DNA from: Profundicola sp964553105
GTDB taxonomy: Bacteria; Bacteroidota; Bacteroidia; Flavobacteriales; Weeksellaceae
Reading direction: 5' to 3'
Assembly (NCBI GenBank): GCA_964553105.1
Contig: CAZKJO010000038.1
Coordinates: forward strand, 1 to 21,986
DNA: 21,986 nucleotides
The notes beneath the pieces were generated by a model. It ran no database searches and was not told the DNA's origin. It saw only the letters and a program-made list of their open reading frames with translations. A program made the translations under genes and the position numbers. Positions 8,350-15,739 of this stretch are shown in pieces. Numbering within the stretch: the first letter of the stretch is position 1; each line of letters starts with the position of its first letter.

Positions 8350-9972
8350 TTAAGCATAATATTTAGCTCTTAGTTCTTTTACTTTTGGATCTTTTAAGTA
8401 TTCGTCATAGGTCATATAACGATCGATAGCACCTTTTGGCGTGATTTCAATAATTCTATTACAAACCGTTTGAATTAGTTCATGGTCATGAGAAGACATC
8501 AAAATAGTTCCTTTAAAATTCTCTAATGAATTGTTCAAAGCCGAAATAGATTCCAGATCTAAGTGGTTGGTAGGCTCATCAAATAAAAGAACGTTTCCTT
8601 TTAATAACATCATTCTCGAGAACATACAACGCATTTTCTCACCTCCTGACAGTACAGAAGCCTTTTTAAGCGCTTCATCTCCCGAAAACAACATTCTACC
8701 CAAGAAACCTCTTAAGTATTCTGCATGTCTCTCCTCATCTGTCTCTACATACTGACGTAACCAATCTACTAAGTCAACATCTGTTTTGAAAAATTCAGTA
8801 TTATCTAAAGGTAAGTAAGTTTGGGTAGTTGTAATTCCCCAGTTAAAATCTCCTTCTTCTTTTTCCTGATTTCCTGTAATGATTTCGAAGAAAGCTGTTT
8901 TAGCTAAAGAGTTTTTAGAGAAAATAGCCACTTTATCACCTTTGGCTAAGTTGAAAGTGATATTTTTAAATAAAACTTCACCATCTACACTTGCTCCTAA
9001 ATCTTTGACATCCAAGATTTGGTCTCCTGCTTCTCTTTCCTGTTCAAAAATTATCGCAGGATAACGACGAGATGAAGGCTGAATCTCTTGCATATCTAAT
9101 TTCTCAATCATTTTCTTACGCGCAGTTGCTTGTTTGGCCTTGGCCACGTTAGAACTAAATCGAGCTATAAATTCTTGCAACTCTTTTTTCTTCTCTTCTG
9201 CTTTCTTGTTAGCCTGTGCTCTCTGGCGAGTTGCTAACTGAGAAGCCTCATACCAGAATGAGTAATTACCAGTATATAAGTTTAATTTAGAATAATCAAT
9301 ATCCACGATATGTGTACAAACTGTATCTAGGAAGTGGCGATCGTGAGAAACTACAATTACTGTGTTTTCATAATCTGCTAAAAAGTTTTCTAACCAAGAA
9401 ATAGTTTCAACATCCAAGTCGTTGGTAGGCTCATCCAAGATAAGCACGTCTGGATTTCCAAATAAAGCTTGCGCCAACAGGACACGTACTTTAGCTTTAG
9501 AATCCAACTCTCCCATTAATTTATAATGATCAGCTTCTGGAATTCCAACGTTAGATAATAAGGTAGCCGCATCAGCTTCAGCATTCCAACCGCCCATTTC
9601 TTCGTAGATAACACCTAACTCTCCAGCCTTGATACCATCGGCCTCATCAAAATCTGGTTTTGCATAAAGCTCATCCATTTCTGTTTTAATACTGAACAAT
9701 TTTTCATTTCCACGCAAAACCGTTTCTAATACGGGAACGTCATCATATTTAAAGTGATCTTGTTCCAGGGTAGACATCCTTTTATCTGATTCTAAGGAAA
9801 CATGACCTGATGTAGGTTCTTGTTCACCGGCTAGAATCTTAAGGAAGGTTGATTTTCCGGCACCATTAGCGCCAATGATTCCATAACAATTACCTTTGGT
9901 AAATTTAACATTTACTTCATCGAAAAGGACTCTTTTACCAAATTGTAGGGAAATATTTGAAACTGTTAACAT
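8350..9972 (-). CDS. ABC-F family ATPase, YbiT-like
   Basis: Soluble twin-ATPase of the ABC-F type; relatives act on ribosomes to modulate translation. I choose the ATG at 9970-9972 (540 residues). The longer frame up to 10077 adds a hydrophobic 35-residue stretch that crosses the -7 box and the smpB start, and homologues begin at MLTVSNISLQFG. Domain 1: Walker A GANGAGKST (34-42), Walker B with D180/E181. The linker region (about 241-318) is charged. Domain 2: LSGGE signature (441-445), Walker B D465/E466, switch His H495. There are two oddities: the signature of domain 1 is degenerate (MGELDSKAK, about 153-161), and Walker A of domain 2 reads SKNSLAKTA (352-360), keeping only Lys and Thr. 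Both defects fall in the same composite ATP site. No membrane domain is present, so it is not a transporter. Confidence 0.92.
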   Translation of the reverse strand: MLTVSNISLQFGKRVLFDEVNVKFTKGNCYGIIGANGAGKSTFLKILAGEQEPTSGHVSLESDKRMSTLEQDHFKYDDVPVLETVLRGNEKLFSIKTEMDELYAKPDFDEADGIKAGELGVIYEEMGGWNAEADAATLLSNVGIPEADHYKLMGELDSKAKVRVLLAQALFGNPDVLILDEPTNDLDVETISWLENFLADYENTVIVVSHDRHFLDTVCTHIVDIDYSKLNLYTGNYSFWYEASQLATRQRAQANKKAEEKKKELQEFIARFSSNVAKAKQATARKKMIEKLDMQEIQPSSRRYPAIIFEQEREAGDQILDVKDLGASVDGEVLFKNITFNLAKGDKVAIFSKNSLAKTAFFEIITGNQEKEEGDFNWGITTTQTYLPLDNTEFFKTDVDLVDWLRQYVETDEERHAEYLRGFLGRMLFSGDEALKKASVLSGGEKMRCMFSRMMLLKGNVLLFDEPTNHLDLESISALNNSLENFKGTILMSSHDHELIQTVCNRIIEITPKGAIDRYMTYDEYLKDPKVKELRAKYYA

Positions 9973-10004
9973 ACTTGGAATAACTTTTGTATAATAATTC
10001 GCTG

Positions 10005-10012
10005 CAAAGATA
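10005..10012 (-). promoter_or_regulatory. -7 box of the ABC-F gene
   Basis: Minus-strand TATCTTTG fits the Bacteroidetes -7 consensus and would start transcription near 9998, about 26 bases before the ATG at 9972. A TTTG at 10037-10040, inside the smpB coding start, is 24 bases upstream, one more than the usual maximum spacing. Confidence 0.55.
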
Positions 10013-10030
10013 ATAAGAATTAACTGTCCT

Positions 10031-10486
10031 GTGATACAAAAAGAAATTAGAATTAGAAACAAGAAAGCTAAATTCAATTATGAGTTGATTGAATCTTTTG
10101 ACGCCGGTATTAAGTTACAAGGCACGGAGATTAAATCAATTCGTATGGGTAAGGCTAGTATTGCTGAGAGTTTCTGCGAAGTAAAGGATGGTGAGGTTTA
10201 TATTGTCAATATGCACATAGACGAATACGCTTGGGGAACTCATTACAATCACAAAATTAAACGTGATAGAAAACTCTTGTTGACCAAGAACGAGATTAAA
10301 AAGTTAGAAAAGCGAACACAAGATTTAGGAACAACTATTGTACCTACCTTATTATATATTAATAAAAAAGGATTGGCAAAGTTGCGCATTTCTTTAGCAA
10401 AAGGTAAGAAGTTATACGACAAAAGAAATTCTTTAAAAGAAAAAGATTTGAAGCGTGATATCGACAGAATTCAAAAGAATTTCTAA
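10031..10486 (+). CDS. smpB: SsrA-binding protein SmpB
   Basis: Binds tmRNA and brings it to stalled ribosomes for trans-translation. The 151-residue protein follows the family closely: NKKAKFNYELIESFDAGI at the N-terminus, LQGTEIKSIRMGKASI in the beta-barrel, INMHIDEY-like VNMHIDEY, the RKLLLTKNEIKKL segment, LAKGKKLYDKR, and the basic C-terminal tail (KEKDLKRDIDR) that enters the decoding centre. The start is GTG at 10031: no ATG is available, an in-frame stop lies upstream at 9995, and the family N-terminus begins here. It is divergent from the ABC-F gene with only 58 bases between start codons, so the two promoters must overlap. No tmRNA gene (ssrA) was recognised in the window. Confidence 0.96.
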   Translation: MIQKEIRIRNKKAKFNYELIESFDAGIKLQGTEIKSIRMGKASIAESFCEVKDGEVYIVNMHIDEYAWGTHYNHKIKRDRKLLLTKNEIKKLEKRTQDLGTTIVPTLLYINKKGLAKLRISLAKGKKLYDKRNSLKEKDLKRDIDRIQKNF

Positions 10487-10542
10487 ATTTGTAATAAATT
10501 TTGTTAAATTTAATAAATAAATCAATATTAAAATTTTAGAAT

Positions 10543-12024
10543 ATGAGTATGAAAAAGTTTAATTTAGTGCTAACATTAGCATTTGCATTGTTGTTCAGTG
10601 CATCTGTTAATGCGCAGGACTCGAGAAACCCATGGGGTATTTCGATTGGAGCACATGCTGTAGACCACACTTCGGTTCGCGGTATGTTTGACGGATTTTT
10701 TGATTATGACGATTATAGTATCGTACCACCATTATCAAAATTATCTTTAATTCGCCACTTGGGAGGTAAATTCTCTGCTGATCTAACAGCGTCTGTAGGT
10801 GAAGTAGACAACAAAAGAATGATGATTGACGATGAGTTCTTCATCAATGCAGGTTTAGGTTTAAGATATAAGCTTTTAGGAACTGAAAGTGAAACAAAAT
10901 GGTTTGATCCTTATGTGAGAGTAGGTGCTTCTTATAGCCATTTTGATTACAGTAATGTAAGTATCGATGCTGATAACCCATACACTGTTGCACAGAGAAC
11001 GGGTTTGAACGACGATAATCCAAATAGCGATATGATTTATGGTGACTTTGAAGGTCAAAAAGCATATTTCATGTTACAAGGTGGTTTAGGTATTAACTTC
11101 TGGTTAACTGAACACTTTGGATTTAACGTAGCTTCTGATTTTAACGGAGCTCCAAGTGTAGAGAATGATTACGTAAACTTTTTCCAACATTCTGCTGGTG
11201 TAACTTTCAAGTTCGGAAAACAAGATAGAGACAAAGACGGTATTCCTGACGAAGAAGACGAATGTCCAGATACTTGGGGATTAGAAGAGTTCAACGGTTG
11301 TCCTGACACTGATGGTGATGGTATTCCTGATCATTTAGATGCATGTCCAGAAGTTGCTGGTTTACCAGAATTCGATGGATGTGTTGATACTGACGGTGAC
11401 GGTATTGCTGATAACGTAGACGAATGTCCTAGCGAGGCTGGTCCTGCTGAAAACAACGGATGCCCTTGGCCTGATACTGACGGTGACGGAATCACTGATA
11501 ACTTAGACGAGTGTCCTAACGAGGCTGGTCCTGCTGAAAACAACGGATGTCCTTGGCCTGATACTGACGGTGACGGATTTACTGACAACGTAGACAGATG
11601 TCCTTACGAAGCTGGTGTTGCTCCTGACGGTTGTCCAGAAGCTGCTCAAATGGTAGAAAACATTAACGTAGGATTCGTAGTTGAATTCGATTACGCTAAA
11701 GCTACTATTCGTGAGTCTTCTAAGCCAAAAGTTGCTGAGAAAGCTAAAGAAATCAAGAGAGCTTTAGAGGTTTACCCAGATATGACATTATATATTGATG
11801 GTCACACAGATAGCAAAGGTTCTGCTGCTTACAACAAGAAATTGTCTAAAGAGCGTGCAACTGCTATTGATAAAGCTTTAGAAGCTCATGGTATCGATGT
11901 TGATGTTATGACGCCAAGAGGTTTAGGTGAAGAAGTTCCTAAATGTACTAATGATACAGATGAAGGAAGACAATGTAACAGAAGAGTTGAAGTTACTATC
12001 AAGTCTTTAGGAGACAAGAAATAA
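10543..12024 (+). CDS. OmpA-family outer-membrane protein with thrombospondin type 3 repeats
   Basis: Outer-membrane beta-barrel protein that ties the membrane to peptidoglycan. The 493 residues begin with a signal peptide, probably cut after the VNA ending near residue 24. A beta-barrel of OmpA-like size (about 30-225) follows, then a calcium-binding-type linker of five thrombospondin type 3 repeats (about 228-366, each with DxDxDG and a Cys pair). A C-terminal OmpA domain (about 374-490) has the peptidoglycan-binding signature DGHTDSKG (D419 onward), the N-LS-ERA segment and a final NRRVEV. Two ATGs lie close together (10543 and 10549); the second gives a more typical MKK signal-peptide start and could be the real one. 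It has its own strong terminator. Such proteins are often among the most abundant in flavobacterial envelopes; abundance here is inference. Confidence 0.93.
   Translation: MSMKKFNLVLTLAFALLFSASVNAQDSRNPWGISIGAHAVDHTSVRGMFDGFFDYDDYSIVPPLSKLSLIRHLGGKFSADLTASVGEVDNKRMMIDDEFFINAGLGLRYKLLGTESETKWFDPYVRVGASYSHFDYSNVSIDADNPYTVAQRTGLNDDNPNSDMIYGDFEGQKAYFMLQGGLGINFWLTEHFGFNVASDFNGAPSVENDYVNFFQHSAGVTFKFGKQDRDKDGIPDEEDECPDTWGLEEFNGCPDTDGDGIPDHLDACPEVAGLPEFDGCVDTDGDGIADNVDECPSEAGPAENNGCPWPDTDGDGITDNLDECPNEAGPAENNGCPWPDTDGDGFTDNVDRCPYEAGVAPDGCPEAAQMVENINVGFVVEFDYAKATIRESSKPKVAEKAKEIKRALEVYPDMTLYIDGHTDSKGSAAYNKKLSKERATAIDKALEAHGIDVDVMTPRGLGEEVPKCTNDTDEGRQCNRRVEVTIKSLGDKK
11224..11640 (+). repeat. Tandem 81/87-base repeats encoding thrombospondin type 3 units
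   Basis: The start of the DxDxDG-coding unit recurs at 11224, 11305, 11386, 11473 and 11560, spacings of 81, 81, 87 and 87 bases (27 or 29 codons). The two 87-base units (11386-11472 and 11473-11559) differ at about eight positions by eye and share a 29-base identical core, so they look recently duplicated or homogenised. Confidence 0.85.
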
Positions 12025-12047
12025 TTCATAACTGAATTAGTAATATT

Positions 12048-12081
12048 AAATAGGCTGCCCGACGGGTAGCCTATTTTTTTT
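12048..12081 (+). terminator. Rho-independent terminator of the ompA-like gene
   Basis: The arms at 12048-12060 and 12064-12076 pair (one G-U) around a 3-base loop, GAC, and are followed by a T-run to 12081. It lies 24 bases past the stop codon. Confidence 0.92.
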
Positions 12082-12346
12082 GTTTCGTCTTATTGATATC
12101 GGCTATGTGAAGAGGCTAGTTTTAACTGGATTCTTTACAGTATCTACTATAGATTTTGTGATTTAACTAAAGACCCCATTCCTTTCGAAGAACTCCCCTT
12201 CAAGTGGAGCAGAATAATGCTCTTAATTAATTCAAAAGATTCTTTACATTTTCGAATTCAATTTAAAAGACTAGACCCTGAATCAAGTTCAGGATGACCC
12301 TCGGGTTTGGTTTTTCGTATAATATTTAAACCACCTTAAAATCACC
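12082..12346. other. Intergenic stretch with short palindromes, no gene seen
   Basis: I found no credible coding frame here. It holds a hairpin-like CTCCCCTTCAAGTGGAG at 12193-12209 (one mismatch) and the palindrome CCTGAATCAAGTTCAGG at 12277-12293. Base composition resembles the rest of the intergenic DNA. Together with the remnant at 12347-12514 it makes the longest gene-free part of the window. Confidence 0.6.
12277..12293. repeat. Short intergenic palindrome CCTGAA-N5-TTCAGG
   Basis: A 6-bp perfect inverted repeat around TCAAG, flanked by GAC on the left and ATGAC on the right. Similar strings (CCTGAACTTGATTCAGG) are familiar to me as dispersed intergenic palindromes in various bacteria; that is recollection, not a search. 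Only one copy is in this window, so repeat status is unproven. Confidence 0.45.
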
Positions 12347-12514
12347 TTAAAAAACCTCTTTGCCGATGCGATTCATGAAATAACTTAGCGAAATACCTTT
12401 TTCTTCTTTAAAGGCCTAGTTAAAGGTTTTTGTATTGCTGTAATCTAATGCTGATATGGAATATTGCCTGTATATGGCGTCACTTTTTAATTGTAACAAC
12501 AAATATTGAATTCG
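12347..12514 (-). pseudogene. Decayed AraC-type helix-turn-helix fragment
   Basis: Read on the minus strand, one frame of 56 codons gives a peptide that resembles the C-terminal DNA-binding part of flavobacterial AraC-family regulators. It starts RIQYLLLQLKSDAIYRQYSI, followed by SALDYSNTKTFN, an in-frame TAG, AFKEEKGISLSYFMNRI, and a stop. The pattern Y-S-N-x-K-x-F-N-x-A-F-K-x-E-x-G-I-S-x-S-Y-F is what the second helix-turn-helix of that family looks like. Compared with my memory of the family, a few residues seem to be missing after SAL (where a segment like AEEIGY is expected), and TAG replaces the usual basic residue before AFK. No start codon or upstream regulator body remains; a TAA lies close upstream. 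I read it as a broken remnant of a lost regulator gene. The similarity is by eye and rests on about 35 informative residues. Confidence 0.5.
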
Positions 12515-12566
12515 TTATATATAGTGAACGATCAATCCGTGAACTGCGAACAGAGAACCGGAAATC

Positions 12567-12602
12567 AAAAAAAACCGTTTTATACTAAGTACAAAACGGT
12601 TT
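12567..12602 (-). terminator. Rho-independent terminator of the dodecin gene
   Basis: The arms at 12572-12581 and 12593-12602 form a perfect 10-bp stem (core AAACCGTTTT) with an 11-base loop. On the minus strand a run of eight T follows (12567-12574). It lies 24 bases past the dodecin stop. Confidence 0.88.
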
Positions 12603-12626
12603 ATTATTATTTCTAAAGTTAAAAAC

Positions 12627-12827
12627 TTATTTAACTTCAAATGTAATTTTTAGGTTTACTCTATATTCAGTTACTGTTCCATCTTTTACAACAGTAGAGA
12701 ACTCTTTAACATAAGCAGACTTAATTCCTTTTATGGTTTCTGAAGCTTTCTCCACGCCTCTTTTGGTTGCATCCTCCCATGATTGAGACGAACTCGATAA
12801 TATTTCTACTACTTTTAATACTGACAT
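12627..12827 (-). CDS. Dodecin family protein
   Basis: Small protein of 66 residues with the dodecin fold signature: an N-terminal strand VLKVVEILSSS, then SWEDATKRGVEKASETIKG (helix), then two strands ending in EYRVNLKITFEVK. Dodecins form hollow 12-mers and store or buffer flavins in the cytoplasm. By eye, the position of the flavin-stacking Trp of characterised dodecins (the NVVWAEV segment in the haloarchaeal protein) is Ser37 here (IKSAYVKE), and the Gln that contacts flavin aligns with Arg56. Flavin binding is therefore doubtful; this resembles the branch with the IRSxYVKE motif, whose ligand is less clear. It stands alone, with its own terminator and an A/T-rich leader. The length is typical of the family. 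Confidence 0.9.
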   Translation of the reverse strand: MSVLKVVEILSSSSQSWEDATKRGVEKASETIKGIKSAYVKEFSTVVKDGTVTEYRVNLKITFEVK

Positions 12828-12904
12828 AATAATTGTTTTTTAAGGTTAAATCTAAATATACAAAAACTTATGTCTTAATCATATTAAATTCAATGCTTTA
12901 ACAC

Positions 12905-15091
12905 TTACATAACAGTCCAAACATTATTAGAGATATCTATATCCGCAGTCTCCTGTTTTGCATCGATAGTTATTTTATTTACGGACTTATCAAAACCATA
13001 AAACTTAGTAAAGGTTTCATCGTTTAACCTCCACATCATATACGGATAGCGAACTTCTTCTGTGGTCCCATCTTCAAACTCGAAGGTCACCAACAAAGGC
13101 ATGATTAATTTCCCTGGTCTATTGTAAACCACTTCATAGAAGTAAGTAGGGTTCTTAAGATCTTTTCTCAGCTTAGAATCCATTTTAGCATCCAAAAGCT
13201 TCAATTCTTTCATCTTTTTAAATTCCTCTGGATCGATCTCATTTGATTTCTCAACAAATTTAACTCTGTTTTCGCCGTTTACCTGTGTCTTTTGCAAATA
13301 ATAGGGAGTTACCTTCTCAATTCCCATATCCACGTACCAAGTGGTGTAAAACCATCCTCTCCAGAACCAATCTAAGTCCATAGCAGAAGCATCTTCCATC
13401 GTTCTAAAGAAATCCGCTGGAGTAGGATGCTTAAATTTCCATCTGTTGGCATAGGTTCTAAAGGCATAATCAAATAATTCTTTGCCCATCACTGAATTAC
13501 GCAAAATTACCAAGGCTGTTCCCGGTTTACCGTAAGCATTTGCTCCGAAATTATGAACGTGATCTCCTTGTGTCATGATAGGTTCAAGTACTTTTTGAGG
13601 CATAGACATATACTCTACAATATCTTTAGGAGCTCCTCTTCTAGAAGGAAAACTGTCGAATCCCTCTGGAAATACTTCATCTGGAAATGACTTTTTAAAG
13701 TTTTGCTCTGTAGTGTATTGTAAAAATGTATTTAAGCCTTCATCCATCCACGTCCATTGTCTTTCGTCGGAGTTAACAATCATTGGGAAAAAGTTATGTC
13801 CAATTTCATGAATAATCACCGCAATCATTCCGTATTTGGTTCTATCAGAAATATAGCCATCTTTTGTTGGTCTCCCATAGTTCCAGCAAATCATAGGATA
13901 CTCCATTCCCTGATCCTCTGCAGAAACTGAAATCGCCTTATGGTATGGATAATCAAAAGTTAAATTTGAATATTCTTTTAAAGTATGTGCCACGGTGCGT
14001 GTTGAATATTCTTCCCAAAGTGGATTAGCCTCTCTTGGATATAAAGACATGGCAATTACATCTTTATCATTTAATTTAACTGCCATTGCATCCCAAATGA
14101 ATTTTCGAGATGAGCTAAAAGCAAAATCACGAACATTATCTGCGAAAAAATTCCAAGTTTTCATTTTTTTCGACTTTGACTTTTCAGCTTTTTTTGCCTC
14201 GGCTTCATTTACAATCATAACAGGTTTATCATATGATTTCCATGCCTGTTGCATACGTTGATACTGTTTGCTACTAAGTACTTCTTTCTCATTCATTAGT
14301 TTACCAGTAGCGTTCAAAACATGATCTTCCGGTACGGTGATACTTACATCATAAGTACCAAATGGCAGTGCAAACTCTGATCTACCCCAGAATTGCATGT
14401 TCTGCCAACCTTCTACATCATTATATACCGCCATTCGTGGGAAGAATTGAGCAATCACATAAATTTTATTACCATCTTCCATTAACTCAAAGCCGGATCT
14501 TCCGCCCTCACCTTCTTTTCTATAGTTATTGATATTATAGTTCCATTTAATTCTGAAGCTAATTTTCTCAGTTGGAGCTAAGGGCTTTTCAAGGTCAATA
14601 CGCATCATAGTTTGATTGATGATGAATTGCATATCCTTTCCATTAGCATCTTGAAGTAGTTCTAATTTAAACCCACCATCAAAGGCAGCTTCACGGTATC
14701 TTTTAGAATAGGTTTCTATGGTCATTGGTCGCATATCTGCTTTACTCTCGTATAACATCTTGGTTGGAGAATCAGCAGCACGCATATTTTGATCTAATTG
14801 AACCCAAAGATACTCCAGCGTATCTGGCGAGTTATTGGTGTAGGTAATGGTTTCATCTCCATGGACTACATCCTTATCCTCATCCAATTTAATGCTCATT
14901 TTATAATCTGCCTGTTGTTGATAATAAGCCGGACCAGGAGCTCCAGAAGCTGTTCTGAACATATTAGGCGTAGGTAGTTCCTCTTTGAGTTGCTTGAATG
15001 GAGATTCATCGTAATGACCCTTATTTTTATCTTCTTGCCCATAAACGTAAAGCATCAAGAAGCTGAGAATCAAAAACCATATTCTATACAT
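12905..15091 (-). CDS. Secreted M1-like zinc metallopeptidase
   Basis: Gluzincin-type peptidase exported to the periplasm or outer surface. The 728 residues begin with a hydrophobic signal peptide (about 1-18, ending near VYGQ). A beta-rich N-terminal domain follows (to about 370), then the catalytic domain with HEIGH at 428-432 and the third zinc ligand E451 in WMDEGLN, exactly 18 residues after the last His: the M1 HExxH-X18-E layout. The exopeptidase GAMEN region is replaced by AEDQGMEYPM (391-400), a form typical of divergent bacterial M1 proteins, so strict aminopeptidase activity is not assured. The C-terminal part contains a beta-domain rather than the large helical ERAP-type domain. 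It lies downstream of the DUF6702 gene on the same strand, with a hairpin terminator in between. The start at 15089-15091 is the only one that retains the signal peptide. Confidence 0.9.
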   Translation of the reverse strand: MYRIWFLILSFLMLYVYGQEDKNKGHYDESPFKQLKEELPTPNMFRTASGAPGPAYYQQQADYKMSIKLDEDKDVVHGDETITYTNNSPDTLEYLWVQLDQNMRAADSPTKMLYESKADMRPMTIETYSKRYREAAFDGGFKLELLQDANGKDMQFIINQTMMRIDLEKPLAPTEKISFRIKWNYNINNYRKEGEGGRSGFELMEDGNKIYVIAQFFPRMAVYNDVEGWQNMQFWGRSEFALPFGTYDVSITVPEDHVLNATGKLMNEKEVLSSKQYQRMQQAWKSYDKPVMIVNEAEAKKAEKSKSKKMKTWNFFADNVRDFAFSSSRKFIWDAMAVKLNDKDVIAMSLYPREANPLWEEYSTRTVAHTLKEYSNLTFDYPYHKAISVSAEDQGMEYPMICWNYGRPTKDGYISDRTKYGMIAVIIHEIGHNFFPMIVNSDERQWTWMDEGLNTFLQYTTEQNFKKSFPDEVFPEGFDSFPSRRGAPKDIVEYMSMPQKVLEPIMTQGDHVHNFGANAYGKPGTALVILRNSVMGKELFDYAFRTYANRWKFKHPTPADFFRTMEDASAMDLDWFWRGWFYTTWYVDMGIEKVTPYYLQKTQVNGENRVKFVEKSNEIDPEEFKKMKELKLLDAKMDSKLRKDLKNPTYFYEVVYNRPGKLIMPLLVTFEFEDGTTEEVRYPYMMWRLNDETFTKFYGFDKSVNKITIDAKQETADIDISNNVWTVM

Positions 15092-15114
15092 ATCAAATAA
15101 ATTTTTCTAAATAT

Positions 15115-15141
15115 AAAAAAAAGCACCAATAAATGGTGCTT
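15115..15141 (-). terminator. Rho-independent terminator of the DUF6702 gene
   Basis: The arms AAGCACCA (15121-15128) and TGGTGCTT (15134-15141) pair perfectly around a 5-base loop and are followed on the minus strand by eight T (15115-15122). It lies 53 bases past the DUF6702 stop and only 24 bases before the M1 start, so it may leak, or the M1 promoter must overlap it. Confidence 0.82.
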
Positions 15142-15193
15142 CTATCCTAAGTTTGAAATAAATTAATCGAATTGATTAAGTATTCAAGTTATG

Positions 15194-15670
15194 TTATAAA
15201 GTAATTTTACCTCTTTCTGCTCCTTTTTTAGTCACAAATGAATCTCTTTTACCATCAATATTGAAGGTGATAAAATTCTGTTGTTCAGGAAACTCATTTA
15301 CCAGCATAGAGTTTTTAATCTCAATACTAGTTACTCTAGAAACATTCGGTATCTCGAAATACAATCTTGTTGCTTTAGGCGAGATTTGTGCCTTAGCATA
15401 ATTGAATGTTTTTGAAGATCCATTAATGCTTACAACAAAATTTTTCCTTAAGTATTTTTCTGTAGCAGCATCGAAGGCTTCAAAGTTATCAGCAGAAACG
15501 CCTACAGCTTTTTCTAAATCTTCAGTTACAAATTTAGAAGTGAATTGTAAGGCATCACTTCCTGTGTTTAATTCTACTTTGGTGGTTGATGTATGGTAGT
15601 CGTGCATAATTGTAAAGGCAAATAATACCATACCAACTGCAAAAGTTAATATGTATTTTAAATTTCTCAT
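15194..15670 (-). CDS. DUF6702-family exported protein
   Basis: Small exported protein of unknown function. The 158 residues start with an N-terminal hydrophobic segment (about 4-21, signal peptide or anchor). A beta-rich domain follows, with the family-like opening HDYHTSTTKVELN and the segment FVTEDLEKAVG, which match the pattern of Bacteroidetes DUF6702 proteins (H-x-Y/F-x-S-x-T-x-[IV]-x-[YL] followed by F-x-x-DLE-x-A). No catalytic motif is seen. Genes of this family are, in my recollection, often found next to M1-like peptidase genes in flavobacteria, and that order is kept here, which hints at a shared envelope role. The ATG at 15668-15670 gives the expected signal peptide. The family assignment is by pattern recall, not by search. 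Confidence 0.75.
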   Translation of the reverse strand: MRNLKYILTFAVGMVLFAFTIMHDYHTSTTKVELNTGSDALQFTSKFVTEDLEKAVGVSADNFEAFDAATEKYLRKNFVVSINGSSKTFNYAKAQISPKATRLYFEIPNVSRVTSIEIKNSMLVNEFPEQQNFITFNIDGKRDSFVTKKGAERGKITL

Positions 15671-15739
15671 CTTTTTTAGCTTGTTAAGATTAATTTCAAA
15701 CGCAATGCCAAATTCAAAAAGACATTGACATTTAACATA

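Noticed and set aside
9973..10077. N-terminal extension of the ABC-F protein with a hydrophobic leader
   Set aside because: It would cross the gene's own -7 box and the smpB start, and the ABC-F family begins at MLTVSNISL; the hydrophobic stretch is an antisense shadow of smpB.
11331..11588. Repetitive minus-strand 85-residue frame
   Set aside because: It is the antisense of the thrombospondin-type repeats in the OmpA gene; its periodicity simply mirrors the coding strand.
11224..11640. CRISPR-like array
   Set aside because: The repeats are in-frame coding units with diverged sequence and no unique spacers.
12525..12564. Degenerate GTGAAC/GCGAAC/GAGAAC-like tandem motif upstream of the dodecin terminator
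   Set aside because: Only three or four loose matches in AT-rich DNA; not enough to call a repeat.
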